This document shows positions 22,779-36,492 of a DNA stretch of 64,000 bases, one piece after another. This DNA comes from Rhabdornis inornatus (taxonomy: Eukaryota > Chordata > Aves > Passeriformes > Rhabdornithidae), in NCBI GenBank assembly GCA_013397075.1, contig VWZS01000708.1:62001-126000 (forward strand). Reading direction: 5' to 3'. How positions within the stretch are numbered: the stretch's first letter is position 1; every line of letters begins with the position of its first letter. Position numbers and translations under genes: made by a program. The notes under the pieces were generated by a model. That model was not told the origin of the DNA. It saw only the letters and a list, made by a program, of their open reading frames with translations, and did not search any database.

Positions 22779-23997
22779 GCCCCTAGGCATACGTTTCATT
22801 TTCAGAGATCCCAGCTTTGCTCTTGTAAACATTCTAGTTAAATAATCAATACGCTGCTCTTCTTTTGCCATGCAGATAATAGCAAGCAGTAGAAATGGGA
22901 AGCAATAAAAATGAACCTCAGGACATGCAATTTTTTTGAAAAAAATTTTTAAACAGTTTTCCGTCTGTAGTTGAAATTGGGGATACAGACCAGTATCTTT
23001 GTTAATCATTACCATTTGTTTACATTGTGTGTGTTTGACTATAGTTGCACACACATACACAGACCCAGACTGTCCATGTAGTACATGTGTGTTTGTCAGG
23101 GAACAGCCACGAGGACACACTTTCTCTTGCACAGAGATACTCAGACCCACAAATGCCCGCGGAGCTGACGTGTGTGTTTATGCACAATGCACAGATCACT
23201 GGGTTTTAGATGTTTATGGCAGGTTCTTTTCTTGGCTTCTCAGACAACGCAGTTCTTGGAGCACATTTCTGCAGTTGCTTGGGGTCCAGCTTGTCATATC
23301 TGCATGTCCCACTTCAGTTCTGTTGCTATTATCCATCTCCCGCTATTCGTTTTTAAACTTGAATAGCAAATGACAAGGAGGTGAAGATTTGTCAGGCAAA
23401 GTTGTTTGCAGTTCAGGTATCAGAGCATCTGTGTGTCTCTCAGGAGCTTGTTCCTCTTTCCTCGCTGTCTTTCCTGTAAGGTTTTGGTGTATCTCAGTAA
23501 ACTGCAAACACTTCAGAAACTTTCAGTCACCCCACCTGAAGAGAGCTGAATTCAGGGGACTTCTCTTCTGTGTCTGTGGCCATTACCAGGGGGAATTTAC
23601 GGCACACACTTAGAATGAAAATGATCCTCACTATCAGGCAAATAAACACTCATTAATTCATTCAGCATCACTGGTAAATTGCAGTAGGTTTTGTGAATTA
23701 ACATGTATAATTAATTACTGTGCCAAAATTGTGAGGATTTTCGTCCTTTCCTGAGAAGTTCCTTGGACGCCTTTATTTCTGTTTGTGGTTGTTCAGCTGC
23801 TTGATTGAGAGGAGCATCAGAATGCGTACGGTGAGGGGGATGATATTTGCAGCAACATTGTAGAGAGATATTATAACTGCAATCCACTCCGTGTATTACA
23901 CAGGGAAAGGGTAACTTCTGGGATGTACTGGGTGAATGCCTGTGGCACCCTAGCTCTAAAAGTCTTGAAAAGAATAAGTCTTTTGTTGTTTGACTTT

Positions 23998-24032
<35 letters not shown>

Positions 24033-24047
24033 TTTTTTTTTTTTTTT
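23998..24047. repeat. (CT)n microsatellite followed by poly-T
   Basis: About 32 bases of nearly pure CT repeat are followed by a T run of about 16. The reverse-strand open frame (23711-24082) contains a Glu/Arg repeat from this tract and is not a gene. Confidence 0.95.
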
Positions 24048-26436
24048 AAATTTGGGCCATTATACTTAAGTATAACTAACAAGTCTGGCCACAGTAGAAA
24101 GAAAGTTTACTTCACTGAGGATAAGCTAGAGACAATGCAGCCTGAACCGTTGCGGACAGCTGGGAAATTTACAGAATGATAAAGACTCAGAAATGCCCAA
24201 CATAAAGTTTTAATGTCTTAATAAAATCTGATTAATGAAAAATAGATAAAGTGACTGCTTAACAATATCCCTAGTGTATGGAATGTTCTTAAACCCAAAT
24301 TAATTACTGCATATTTACATTTCTCTGTAGACTGAGAAAGAGGCTATGCTAGGCATCCAGACAGAGCGACATCCTTTTTCTTTTTCATTATTTCCTTTTC
24401 TTTTTTTCATTTTTATTTTTAACATGCCAGTTGAAGGTAAAATGGTATGCAGTGCTTGCAGAAGAAGCACGGGTGGGTTAGTGCCTCCGTAGGAAAAAAA
24501 GGCAGAGCTAGAAAAGACAAAAGGCGTGGATGGGAGTAATGGGGATGGGGACAGTAGAACAAGTTCAACATTTGCAGTCACCGATAGCGTGCTCTTGGAA
24601 TGCTCTCTGTTCTAGTGAATAGCTTGTAGAAAGGAAAGGCTCAGGGATGTAAAGCAAGCCTCTGCTGGGAGGAAAAAATATATATACTTAGTTGCTTTAC
24701 TGCTGCACTGCACGAGTCATTTCAGACTCCCACTGAATTTATTTTGGGGTTGTACCAACACTGTCAAATGGAGAAGTCATTTTCTTAGAAGGAAACTTTG
24801 TGTATTCCTAAGTGCTTTTCTTAGCTAAAGTTACCCTAAAAGCTTTATTCTGCTGCATTTGCTGAGAATTTTGGAGAAAGAATAATACCTTTCTATTACT
24901 CGCCTTGCTCAGAATGATGTCCCACTCTCCTAAAATCTACCTGTAGAAGTAGATTCTTTCATTTAAAAGATTACAATTGAGCTGAATAGCTTTTAACTTC
25001 ATTGAGACATTTTGGGAAAAGGACTTCATTGCTTAAGTTTATGGTTCTAGGCATCTGGGATTTGAAGAATAAATAGAGTGTCAGTGTAAAGTTGCAGATA
25101 CTAGTTTTTCGCAGTGACAAAAATTAACAGTTTTATTTCTCTGAGATAAGTCTAAAGGAATTAATGCGTTTGCAGACTATTCATTAACGTCCTGCATGCA
25201 CTAATTTAATTTGTTGTGCTTATGCTAGGAAGAAGTTGACTGTTACAGATTACAGATTTTAATGAACATTTCAATAATTTACCAGTCGCTGAAATTGTGA
25301 ACTAGTCTTGGAAGGCAAAAGCCCAAATGAGAGAGCTGGTGAGTGACACACCAGCCTGCACAATTCAACTGTTGTATTCATTGCATTTGAATCAAATTGG
25401 GAGTTTGGCATTACTAATTCTGGGTGGCTGGCTCATCATATGCATTCAAGGAGTTAATTAAAACACACACAAACACATACACAGTCTCCCACCAAGCATC
25501 TTGCCGTGTTTATGTGCATAGTGTGTTTGATTGGTACCTTTACATAGGCGAGGAATTGTTTTTCCTTCTCTTTCTGTCCAGAGATCTTAAATATATAACT
25601 AGTTTACAAAATATTTACTACTTCTCAGGGAGCTTTAACGAGCATTTATGGCTTTATCATTTAGGAGGCACAGAGTATCTGGTTGAGTTACATGAATGTG
25701 AAGCTCCCTGATAGGATAGGAATATGTGTCTGTGCAATGTGATATATCTGTAGGTGTTTAAAATACACTTTAAACAATATTTATACAGGAAAAAAAGTGT
25801 CTCCTCCCAAGGTACAGTTACAGTCTCTTCACGTGCTTTTCATACTAGGCTTGAAATATAGGGTAACTTCATGTTTGTGTGAGATACCGGTGCCTTCACA
25901 ACTGTTGCAAAAGTCAGTCTGACATCCTCTTGACTTTCCATTTTATTTTATTATATTTCATTAATTTCGTTCTCAGGCCTGGTTATAGCATAATTAACTC
26001 ATAAATGGAAGGGGAAAAATATTGTTGTGTTTTACCTTTTCAAACTGGAAATATTCAATGCCTGTGAATTCTGCTACTGTAGTCAAGAGAAAAGAAGTGC
26101 TCACAGCAATTAATCAATAGCTGTACTGCCTCTCTGATGATAGCAAGGAGTTTGTTTTTTAACAAGTAGCATCCTTAAAAACAAAGAGTATTTCCCTCTT
26201 AAAGTTTCTATGGATTTTTATCAAACGTGGAGAATGTGTGAAGTCTCCTTCCTAGAAAAGGTAAAATTATGTTGTATATGAGCATGTTAAAACCTACAAG
26301 GCTGCAAAGTAAGCAAATCCTCATCACGTTACTGAATTACCTAAACCAGAACTTCTGGAACTTTTGAAAGGGGCTGTTTTTCTCTGTAGCTTTGGGTAGC
26401 TCTTGCCAGTGGGTAAGGGCAAGCAGTTGTGGGGAT

Positions 26437-26770
26437 TTATTGACGGTGTTTGTCTCGTTCCCATCCGCTCTCACAGCCCCATTGTCGAAACACCACCACC
26501 ATAAAGTTTTCAGCCACGCCCTTTGCTGAGGGTGAAGGTGTTGTCCCAGGTCTCCCACACCTTCCAGAGGGGCTGTCTTGCTCCAAGTGGCCTTGCCCAG
26601 GCTGGGCACCAGGGGTGCCGTGGGGAGTCCAACGTGCCACAGCCTCCGCCCGAGAGACGCTGCTTGTCACCTCCATGCCGCGCCCTGCTATGCCAGCTGG
26701 GAAGCCAGGAGTCTCCAAAAGTTGTTCCTGAGCCCACATGTCCTTGTGACAGCGTGAAGTTCTGTGCACA
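26437..26770. other. isolated GC-rich patch, unrecognised
   Basis: About 330 bases of moderately CpG-containing, GC-rich sequence lie in an AT-rich stretch. Overlapping open frames exist on both strands (for example 26437-26769 - at 110 aa, 26510-26842 - at 110 aa, 26450-26731 + at 93 aa). None has a recognisable domain, and simultaneous openness on both strands points to composition, not coding. It could be an unclassified repeat, a processed exon relic or a small orphan CpG element. Confidence 0.4.
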
Positions 26771-29444
26771 GTAGTTGTTGGGAGACAGCAAATTTACGTT
26801 CTGGAAGAATTCTAGTGAGCAAGCACTGCTTGCAGGGGCCATGGGACTCGAAAAGAATGTGAGAAGTGGATGGAAATTGTGAGGTGTACAGTAGTAATTC
26901 AGAGAAGCTGCCTGACATTTTTTAGGATAGGTGCAAAATTTATTTATTTAATTGTTTTGAAGACGTAAGAAGGAAATGTTGAATCCCGTTTGCTAGAATT
27001 ATCAGATGTTAATATGATGTTCTGGTGCTTCCCATGGTATTGGGTGAGCTGTTTGTTTTGAAAGAAATTGGCAAACATTTTCCAATGTCCTGGTTTTCAT
27101 CTGGCTTGGCACTTCTCTTCCACTTGTCATTTTGTCACCTCATTTAAAGAAAAAAAATAATTCCAACATGATGATATTATTTTTGACTTGTGGAATTCAG
27201 AGGTAAAGTGAAAATGAGGAAAAGCTTGTGGCTCGCTTTGGAAACCTGAAGTGGAATTGACCTTGTTTCCCTTAAAAGTACTGTGGGATTAATCAGGTAA
27301 CATTTCTCAATTCTCAAATTGTATTTATATTTTGCTATTTTTTAAATTTGTATTTAGTATTCCAAATTCCCTTTTCATACTTCTGATTTTTTTAAAGACC
27401 AAGTATTGAAATTCATTTTGGCATATGCTTTTTGAGATTTATAATATTTTTATTTTGTTTTGCCATGTAGTTCTGGTTTTGTGTTTTCTCAAGCTCATAT
27501 AGACTGTCTTAAGATTTTTGGTTTGTTTTTTTTTTTTCCTAGGATGTGGGTGTTTGACCTAAAAATGTTGCCTTAGTGCAAATTTTCTTTGTGATTGTAT
27601 TATAGTCGTATTACTACACATTTGTTTCTGTCATAATTCTGTTACATTTGGGGGAAAAGTATAAGAGTGAATTGATATTTAATTTTCTTGTGTGAATACT
27701 CAAAATTATTTTCAGTGGTGAGGAACTTGTGGAAGAGTTATGTGCTATTTTTGTAGTTAAGAGCATTGTCTGCATCTGGTGTTCTTCACGGACCTTTGTA
27801 GCTCTAAAGAAAAAAGCCCTAGGAATGTAGTTCATGTAAAGAGAAACCCATAGAGTTTGTCATCTTGGTTTCTTTGGTGCTGAGCTTAATTGTTTTAAAA
27901 GTGTGGGAGTGAAAAAACTGACCCAAGTTTCATTGATTCATCTCAGAGGTTGGGCATGGCCAAAGTTACTGTATCTGACAGTGAGCTGGACTTAATCACC
28001 ATTAGCCAGCTCAATAGATTACAGAAGACCAAAACTAAAGAAAATATTAATGGTTTGAAACAATTTTTAATGCTGTTATTTTTTTTTTACCGTAGTTACA
28101 TGAAAATATTTCACCCAAAATTTTTTGCCCTTTAAAACAGCGAGCCTCCCAAAATCTCAGGAGTGTGTGCCCCCATCCTCACAGACCCGTTTGTGTTTGC
28201 CCTCTGTGGTTTAGAATGTCTCTGCTGGGGTGCATTAAGAGACTACACTTCAGTAGAGTGTGAGGAAGCTAAAATTCATCATAGTCTGAAAGACCAAAGT
28301 GCATCTCTACACACCATTTTTATAAATTTGGAACTATTCGTTGATTTAAGAGAGAGGATGCTTAATGCAGGGCAAGAAGCATATGGTGTCCTCTCACCTT
28401 TAGGGGTGGCCTGCCTGAGTTAGGACTAAAGCACTTCAGTGGAGCTTTGTGCAGGGGGGGAGCTGTAGTTCTGAGATCTGTATTAGACTGCAGAGAAATC
28501 TTCTGTTTCCAGATTAATTCCCTCAGCATCCTCATTGCATTCACTTTGTAAAACAAGACTGAAAACATTTTCTCCCAAGAATTAGTCAGGTTTCTGTTCA
28601 TAGGTTTTTATGCCTGAATTTCAATACCATGGCCTCACCGGGGCAGAGACTTTTTTGGATAGACATGAGATGTGTAGGAAGGTGATGGTTGGTAGGGCGG
28701 AGGGAAGGATGTTCTTACCCGTTTTGCATGTCTATTAACAAACTGGGTCATTTTGCTGTGTTGTATTTACATGACTTGTTTCTGGGCTGGTGTGAAATGT
28801 GAATCACCAAAACATGATGATTATTTAAAAAAAAAATAGGCTAAATGAAACATAACTGAAATAGAACTGAAAGGCTAAATGAAATCAAGTGAAAACAGAA
28901 CATGCAACATTATTCTTTTGGTACAGTTTCCTTCTGCAGTTGCTGAGTAAAGCCAAATAGCTTCTTTTTTTTTCCATGTGTGTTAAAAATATCTAGGCTT
29001 TTGAATTTGAATATAACAGGGACACGGAAAATACATTTCTCTCTTCAGGTTCAGGCTTTGATTTGTTTTTTGCTCCTGGGTTTTGGACACTGAAGTAGAA
29101 ATTTATGGTGTGTTTTAAAGAAGGCTACTGGTTCTCATCTTTGTCAAAACCCCATAACATCGAGCTGATTCTGGTTTTACAACTGAGATTAGAATTTGGC
29201 AGAATTTCTCAGTGGAAGACTCTTCTCCTTTGCTTATGTTTTGTAAGTTCTGCTCACTTTTTCTGTTCTTGCCTAAAGTATGAAATGAATTGTGTGACTT
29301 GGGAATGCACATTAGGTGTTTGCATGAAATGCCAGGCAAAGTATAGGGAAAATGCTGTGCCACTCTCAAGTATGCCATGCATCTCTTTTATAGATAATCT
29401 TCATATGTATTAGTGTCATTGATTTAGTGTGTTTTTGTAGAGTG

Positions 29445-29500
29445 CAAGCATCCTGAATCAGGACCCCATTATACTTGTCACTGTACAAACACAAAAAAAG
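29445..29500 (+). mobile_element. ancient amniote interspersed repeat (3' motif)
   Basis: CCTGAATCAGGACCCCATTA followed by GTCACTGTACAAACACA matches a widespread old amniote repeat that reads roughly ATCAGGACCCCATTGTGCTAGG, CACTGTACAAACAC. I do not assign it to a named family. Confidence 0.5.
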
Positions 29501-29861
29501 AAGGTTTCTTTCCATTCCACAGAGCAGCCTTTGTGCTTAGAGCTTAGAGTAATATAAATGTGTCTTTGTATGGGGAAAATTCAGAAACAGGGAGTAGGTA
29601 AGAGATCCCTAGCATGGTTCATGAATGAGATTTCAGTCCTGAGGCCATGCTTAACAATTTATAAATTGAGCAATATATGTGTATGGGTATTCTCTCTCCG
29701 TTTTTTTTCCAGGCGCATATATGTAGAAGTTGCTTTACTGTTAGAAGTACTGATATTATTAATAATAGATTCATGCTTCCTATAAAGTCTTTTGATTAGG
29801 AATTCAGAGCATTTGGTAAGCACTGATATACAAATCATGAAGATTTCTGTGCTTTTTAGAT

Positions 29862-29905
29862 TGAGAAGCAATATTAGCCTCAACCTATAGATGAGTAAAC
29901 TGAGG
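29862..29905 (+). mobile_element. possible MIR/L2 relic
   Basis: ACCTATAGATGAGTAAACTG AGG is close to the MIR/L2 word TATAGATGAGGAAACTGAGG. Only this core is preserved. Confidence 0.4.
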
Positions 29906-30498
29906 AATGCTGTCACAAAAGCTTTTGCATGTGAGGATTTTGAAAGTAGAGACACTGACACTGACACTTTTAACCTCGAGACACCCTCCTTTTCCCTTCT
30001 GAGATCCTAGGAACTGCAAATTACAGATTTCTCTCTGTACAATTATAATTTCTGAAGGTCTCATTCTAGCAAGATGAACTATAGTATTCAAATCACTTAA
30101 GTATGTAAAATAGGGACTATGGAGTATAATTAATAAAAAAATTAAAGAAACGTTTGCAGCCACAGTTGTATCATTGAGGGCTGGGAGGAATACTGTCTGT
30201 AGACCCTGCAGTTATCTGAGTGTGCTTCTAAACCAGTTCTTTACCTGGAGGCAAGTTTGGATAACTGGAGTCTGGCAGCAGTGCCTGCTGTGTTTAAGCA
30301 GCAATTTGGGAACAGTGTGTGCTACAAACAGGTAAACTTTGGTCCTGGAGAACAGTTAACATCTTCAGCAATGTGTACCAGAGCTGTCATATGTTTTATA
30401 ACATAAGGACCAGGCATGAGGTGAGTCCAGGAGAAAATTGTTCACATGGAGAGTATTAATGTGAGGAACTAACTCCACTGCAAGTGGCAATATAGGCA

Positions 30499-30524
30499 GC
30501 CACAGTGAGCAAACCAACCAACCA
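30499..30524. repeat. (AACC)n short tandem repeat
   Basis: About four and a half AACC/ACCA units in tandem. Confidence 0.75.
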
Positions 30525-33500
30525 ACCAGCCTAAAAGCGGGAAACTCCACTGCAGAACTCAAAATGCACTGGGATTCCTACCCAAACGTTTGGCATCTGC
30601 TTTTTAAATGAGATCCAAAATGAAATAAATGATACAGGATTCTTAAAAGGGAGGAATTATTTTCTTATTCATGTTAAAAGTTCTTCTAATCTGTTTCAGT
30701 GGTTTTCTTGTTTCCAGCTGCATGCTCAGTAAGAGTAGAGCTGAAATGCTGAGGTCTGCTGGTAGCTTTACATCTAGGCTGTGTTGCATCCTTTACTACA
30801 CACTGTTGCCTTTGAATATCACGACTAAGCTGTTAAGTTATTCTCTTTGATAAGCTTTTTAAGAGTGACATTACTTTCAAGATAATGGATTGTGATCAGG
30901 CCAGTTCCATAGTGTTTCAGTTGTAGTTTTTCAGCAGTGTGTTCACAAAGACCTATTTTGTGATAGGGCCAGTCAAGGCATCCTTTAAAAAAGTGCCCAT
31001 TCATTCTGAGTGTTTGGACTCAGTAGCACTGGAGTTCAGTGTCAGGTCCTAAAAACGTAGGCCTAATTAATTACTGTCCTGCTCAACTCTATGAAAAAGG
31101 CTGGTATTCTTCACCCCAGTGCACCATGATGGCATGAAATAGTGACTCATGAGGAGATCATTGAGCAGAATCCTGACTTTCCCTAATCTGCAGCAAACTT
31201 CCATGGGTTACAATGTCACCAGCATTTCTGAAGCATCAGGAGGGATTTCTGCAGGCTTCAGCAAATCTGGGGAGTTCGGGAGTTCTGTGTTGCTGTGCTT
31301 TGATGGCAGGTTAACTGTCTTTCTCTCCTAAACATGTATGCCTGGCAGATTAGAATGATCTGAATGGCCATGATGAAAATGTACCTGAATTATGCCAGAG
31401 CTAACATCTGGACCTTAGCAGACTTGGCACTGCACAGAAAATCAATCTTTGTTTTGAAATGGTGTGTTTCCTAAGGTACTAATTCCCAGTTGTGGCCACC
31501 AAGGCCTATAGAGAGACCGCTGCACAAAAATGCCTTATTCCAAATATACATTTGTTTGATAACCCCAGTTTTCAAAAGTGTGACCTCTGTTAATTTGTCA
31601 CCAGGCAAATTATTGTCACCTGTTCACTGATTCCATGAGAAGCCCAGGCAGACAGCAGAGCCCCATGCTGGTAAGCATTTCTGGTTTTGCTGTTTGTGGT
31701 AATAAGCAACCCACTTAGAAATTGACCGAGGTACCTGCAACTGGGGTGAGGTGCATGAGTTTTCCAGTGTACCAGGAAGAGGTTCATCTTGTGTGGAACT
31801 GATTCCTCTATAGCAGCTGAGCCTATCTTATATTTACTTTTAAATAAGCTAAATGGTTGTCAGATAATGGTTATCTTTCTCTTAAAATTACCTACAGAAT
31901 TTCCTGCTAGATGTTTCTTAGAAAGATGAAAACAAGATGAATGGAGCTTCCACTGCTGTATTTGGGTAGAATTTGATGTGGAAGCCTGTGTTTTTAAAAG
32001 CTGCTATAAACACTCAGAGTGTAACAGAGCATTATTTTAAAAAGGAGATAAAGAAAATAGCTTTTTACATACATGCGCAGTCTATTGAAAGGCCATCCAA
32101 AGCATTGATACCAATTTAAGATGATCTTTTGCCTTGGTTATACATCTGGGAGGTATTAGCTGAACATTTTGTGGAGAGCTGTGAATACCTTAGTTGCCAG
32201 TTGTCTAAAGTGCAGCTAATGATTGCTTCAGTGCCAGTGTTTTGATGGCTAGAACCTAGGCCTGAATATGAATACAAAGAACCCTGTCTAAAAAAAATGC
32301 ATGTGCGCACACACTTTTTATACAAAACAGATTTCAACCATCTGCTTGGCACTTAGCTTTGCAACTATAGGCTCTGATATGAAAGGGAACACTGTCCATA
32401 TTATGAAGGGTATCACTTTCACTGGCACCTTAGAAAAATCCCAGTGTTTAGAAAGCTTGTTTGTCCAGTGGTTTTCTTCAGTGGAATAATGAAAATAACA
32501 CCTTTAGCCAAAATTTTGTGTCTTTCATCGTTTCTCTGATGGCAGCATCTCCCTTACCCTTGCAAAAGATATTTTGTAGTGAGGAAAAGTTTCTGTTCCG
32601 CACCTCAGCATTTCCAAGTGTATCAGAGGAGCTTAGATGAGTGGCCCTTGGAACTGACACCCCAGATGGTTTATGACACAAAGCACTGTTTGCTTAGGAA
32701 TACGTTGTATAGCAAAGTCTGTTGCCCAAGCACTGCAGAGCGTGTCAAATCAGCATGGAAGTTAATGGACCAAAAGCTCTTCTGAATTTAACACTTTCCC
32801 ATTTGATCGGAATTTACAGCTTTAGATCAGGACCACAGTCTTCCTTTAGTGGTGCAGTGGTGGAAAGTAAAGTTGCTAACATAAATTACATGAATATAAT
32901 AAATACAATCATTTTGATCCAATTCATCTGTTTAAAGGCTGAGAATGAATGAGACTGACTAAAACCCTTGGTAAAACCCTATTTATGAAATACATAGTTA
33001 AATAAAATAAATTTTGAAAGTTAGGAGATTTGGGTATGTGGGAATTTGGTACTCTGACCAGTTCATGTTTTACCCTAAAGTTAAGCAGAGGAAAATCCAC
33101 CGTATGAGAAAAATAAATAATATGTAGAGCTTTCACTCTTTGTTAGCAATTGTCCTTAAAATATGCAGGACAAAGCAGTTTCTTCTTTCCTTTTCTTCTC
33201 TGAAAGTCCTTCTTTGAAACGACTTGATAGTATTTTCCCTTAGGTGCATGTTTGGAAAAAGATGGCAAAAATGCAACCTCCTGTGTGTAACAAAGCCTCT
33301 GTGTTTGGCCATCCATTTAGTGCCGTGTCACATTAGTCCTGCATTGTTAACACCTTTGGACAGGGCTAAAGGTTCCTTGCTGCTGTGTCTAGAGAGCTGC
33401 TTATGTCAGTTCATAATATTTCTGGATGCTCTCCTCAGTAAATGTACTTGTGATTTATAAGTAGGGCTGGGTTGGCCTCCAAGTTGACAGGAGGGTGAAT

Positions 33501-35267
33501 AAAAGGACTGATTGATATTTACATTCTCATTTTATAAAAATTTCGTTTTCTGTACGTTATGTCGTCTCAGGAAAGTGCAGCTTTAAACTATTACATTTTA
33601 TTAGCCTGAGTCTGGCTTTTTGTGGAGAAGATCCGAGATGCTGAAAGACAGATAAAGTTGGATTTCTATGGATAAAATGATGATAATATTGGAAACTAAA
33701 AAGCTTCTGCATAGTTTTAGTTGAATCATGATATGTGGACAGCAAAAATCTGAGTCTTTAAAAAAATGTGTGTGAAATAAGCCTTAACAGTATTAATATT
33801 TTCAGTCCCAGCAAGAAAATGGACTCGCAGCCCTCTATATTATACCCATCCTTTCTCTTCTTCAGCTGTTTCCCTTTCACATTCTCCCCACATGCAGTCA
33901 GACCTGCTTTCTACATTTTTATGAAGAGTCCTGTTATTCTCCCAGGTAGGGATTAAAACAATAAATCTGTTAAGTTTAAGGAAATTCTGAGGACCTCTAG
34001 ATGATGATCCAGATGGAAAGAAAGCCAATTCTCCGACCATGGTGTCACCATGCCTCCCTATAGCAACTCTGTTGGAGCTACTTAACCATCTATTAATGAA
34101 GCAGTTCTTCATGTTGCATGTCATAGAATGGGTCTCTTCAGCAGTGGGAAATAGCAGCCTATCTGCCGTTGAGCATTAATGATTGCACAAGAATAAGCTC
34201 CTGTATTCAGGGATGGGGAGAAGGAACTTGGTAAAAAAACCAGTTTTGAGTGAATACATAATGAGACCTTTGCTTTTCAGCCTTCGTGTTCTTTGAAATT
34301 TTAGAGGGGAAAGTTTCTTGACCAATGTCAACAATTTGGTAATTTTCATTGCTTCCCCTCCTCCCTTTAGGTAATACAGTCGTATTTATTGTCAGTTTAT
34401 TTTCTGTAGATTCCTCCAGCCCTCTGTGGTTGGGAGGGAGTTCTGGAGTGACTGCATGGCAAGGTAAATTAGAGATGGCAGTTGGTGGTGTGGGAGGAAG
34501 GGTTGGGAAAAGGAGGAGGCAGAGGGTAGGAGAATGTAGCTACAGTTTTTAAACAACCTTCCAATTGTCCCTCTTTTTATTAAAATGGCAGCTTTTTAAG
34601 TCAGACCCCTGAAATGTTTAATTTTATTTACACTGTTAAGGCTAAGTTTCCCCTATGCTCTCAAAACAAGATGAGCAAATATCTTGCCCTCTCCCTTCTT
34701 TTTATTTCTTCTTTTTTTAGCTTCTACTTTCTTTTGTTTCCACCACTAAACTTCTAGTTGTTTCTTTCTGGTCTCTTTGTGTTGGTTTTAAAGAAACTGC
34801 TGCATTCCATCACCCTTCCCACTAAGTTTAGCCATCGGACCTATAGAAAGCTTGAGATGGAGAGAGGATGGTTTCAGAGGGGGATGCTCTTGGTATGTCT
34901 ATGATTTTCAGCGAGTTTAGCGTTACCATCAGTTTACAGTTGCATCTGCAGTAAAGCTGTGTGTGAATGACCAGGTTTAATGGTTGGACTTCAACTCTCT
35001 TTGTGGTCTGTCTTTTCATAATCCCAAATAAAAGTGAGCTTTCCAATATGCAGGTGCCGAATGGCAATGGAGTATCAGCCTGCCAGTTTCTTTGACTCTG
35101 TAGCTCCAGCGTATGGGGGAAAGCAAGGTCAGGCACATGTCAGAGAAGGACTTTGGAAATCTCTTGGAGCATTAAATGCTACTTGTGCCTTCCAGGAAGC
35201 CCTAGATAGATACAGATTTGAAGGTCTCCAGAAAAAAGTTATCTCCTACATTTCAAAGGCTGCGTAA

Positions 35268-35604
35268 TGTAGCAATGGGGAAAAAAGACACAGGGATCTC
35301 TTTCTTTGAAGATCATTTATTGCAACAAACCAAGCCTTTTTATGTTCCAAACTTAACCCAAAACAAGCACACGTTGGCTGCCTGCCACTGCGGTGTCGCT
35401 GTTCACACGTCCTTTTTCCCCAGTCAATTTTTTGATTGCCTGGTGTCCACATGTGTCCCCAACCAATCACTGCCCCGTGCGCGAGGTGACCACACGCCAG
35501 TTCTCTGGTTATGTGACCTGTTCCGTACCTCGCTGCTAGCTGAACGTTTCCCAGAGTGCTTTCTGTTGCTTACCAGAAGTGAACAGGATTTCTTATCTCC
35601 CACA
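35268..35604 (-). mobile_element. solo LTR, family B (about 337 bp, ALV/EAV-sized)
   Basis: The segment starts TGTAGCAATG and ends CTCCCACA. On the minus strand an ATAAAAAGG TATA-like box (35335-35343) is followed within 20 bp by AATAAA (35316-35321), giving a very short R region, as in avian alpharetrovirus-type LTRs. CCAAT motifs occur upstream (minus strand, near 35464). The flanks GCGTAA (35262-35267) and ACATAA (35605-35610) differ only by two G/A transitions and may be a decayed 6-bp duplication. Its CpGs make it stand out from the surrounding intron. No internal viral gene is attached. Open frames over it (35218-35610 +, 35246-35470 -) are not genes. Confidence 0.65.
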
Positions 35605-36424
35605 ACATAACATCTGCACTTTCAAAGATTCTGATGTTATATTTAACACTGAAAGCACGAGGAAGGAATGAGCGTATGTGTAGGAAGAGTACATGATTTT
35701 CGTAAAGAAATAAAAAATTGTTTGGGAAAGCATTGCATGTGAGCCAGCAAGTACAAAGCACTTGGGAGTCCTTTTAGAATTATGGGACACTTTTAAGTGT
35801 TTTTAATTGTTTGGCTCATGCATCCAGTCTCTTTGGAAATATACCACTTCCATTGGTATTTTGGGAAGAAATGAAAGTTCACTTTTCGGTCTCCATATTT
35901 TTATCTGTATGAAACATCAAAGTGAGTGCCTGAAATAAATTGTCTGCCGTTTTTAAACCCCGTATCAGGTAGAGTTCAATAAAGCAAGACAGGTGCATTG
36001 TAACTGAGAACTTTTGTGCAGATGACTTGTTTTTCCTTTGAGATGGAAACAATCCAGGTGAATATGAGGCTCTGTGTAGCACCAAGGGTGGGGCTTTGTA
36101 TTGTTTTTTAAAAACACTTAGGGAGAGTAACAGGTAAACGTTTAATTGCTCCAGGTACCAGGTGCCTGTGTCAGTCCAGTTTTCAGTTGTCATGGACAGT
36201 TTCAGGAAAGAGAACAAGGACTGAGTAAGTCCAGAGAGCAGTGTTTGCTTCCATCTCCAAAGCTTTCGTTACTGGCTCTCGGCAGCTCTGGGTAGTGGGA
36301 ACATCCCGGGAAATTTGTTCTTCCTCTCCCTTTGCAATGTCGTGGTGTGAATAAACAGAGGCTGTGCTTGTCACTTGGTCTCCTTGCACAAACCTCACAT
36401 TCATGTGCAGTCGTGAGGCTCTGT

Positions 36425-36492
36425 CCAGCTCCCACTGAAAACAATTGTGAGGCTCTCATTGACTTCGCTTGGGTGTTGGATTGGGCCCATTA
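36425..36492 (+). mobile_element. ancient CR1/L3-type 3' relic
   Basis: CAGCTCCCACTGAAAACAAT, then CTCATTGACTTCGCTTGGGT and GGATTGGGCCCATTA follow the old CR1/L3 3' pattern of complementary CCATTGAAGTCAATGGG words followed by GGATCAGGCCC. Confidence 0.6.

Larger units (their letters stand above)
21661..35261 (+). other. SOX5: putative SOX5 intron, first part
   Basis: Non-coding sequence downstream of the CpG block. If the promoter assignment is right, this is intronic. It contains the (CT)n tract, the GC-rich patch at 26.4 kb and old repeat relics. No exon with convincing splice sites and a recognisable peptide was found. Additional non-coding SOX5 exons would be invisible by eye. Confidence 0.45.

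Noticed and set aside
22521..23150. 209-codon minus-strand frame
   Set aside because: It runs through a poly-T tract with an N (poly-Lys) and has no recognisable domain or splice context.
23711..24082. Glu/Arg-repeat minus-strand frame
   Set aside because: The repeat part is a (CT)n microsatellite read in reverse; the rest has no recognisable domain.
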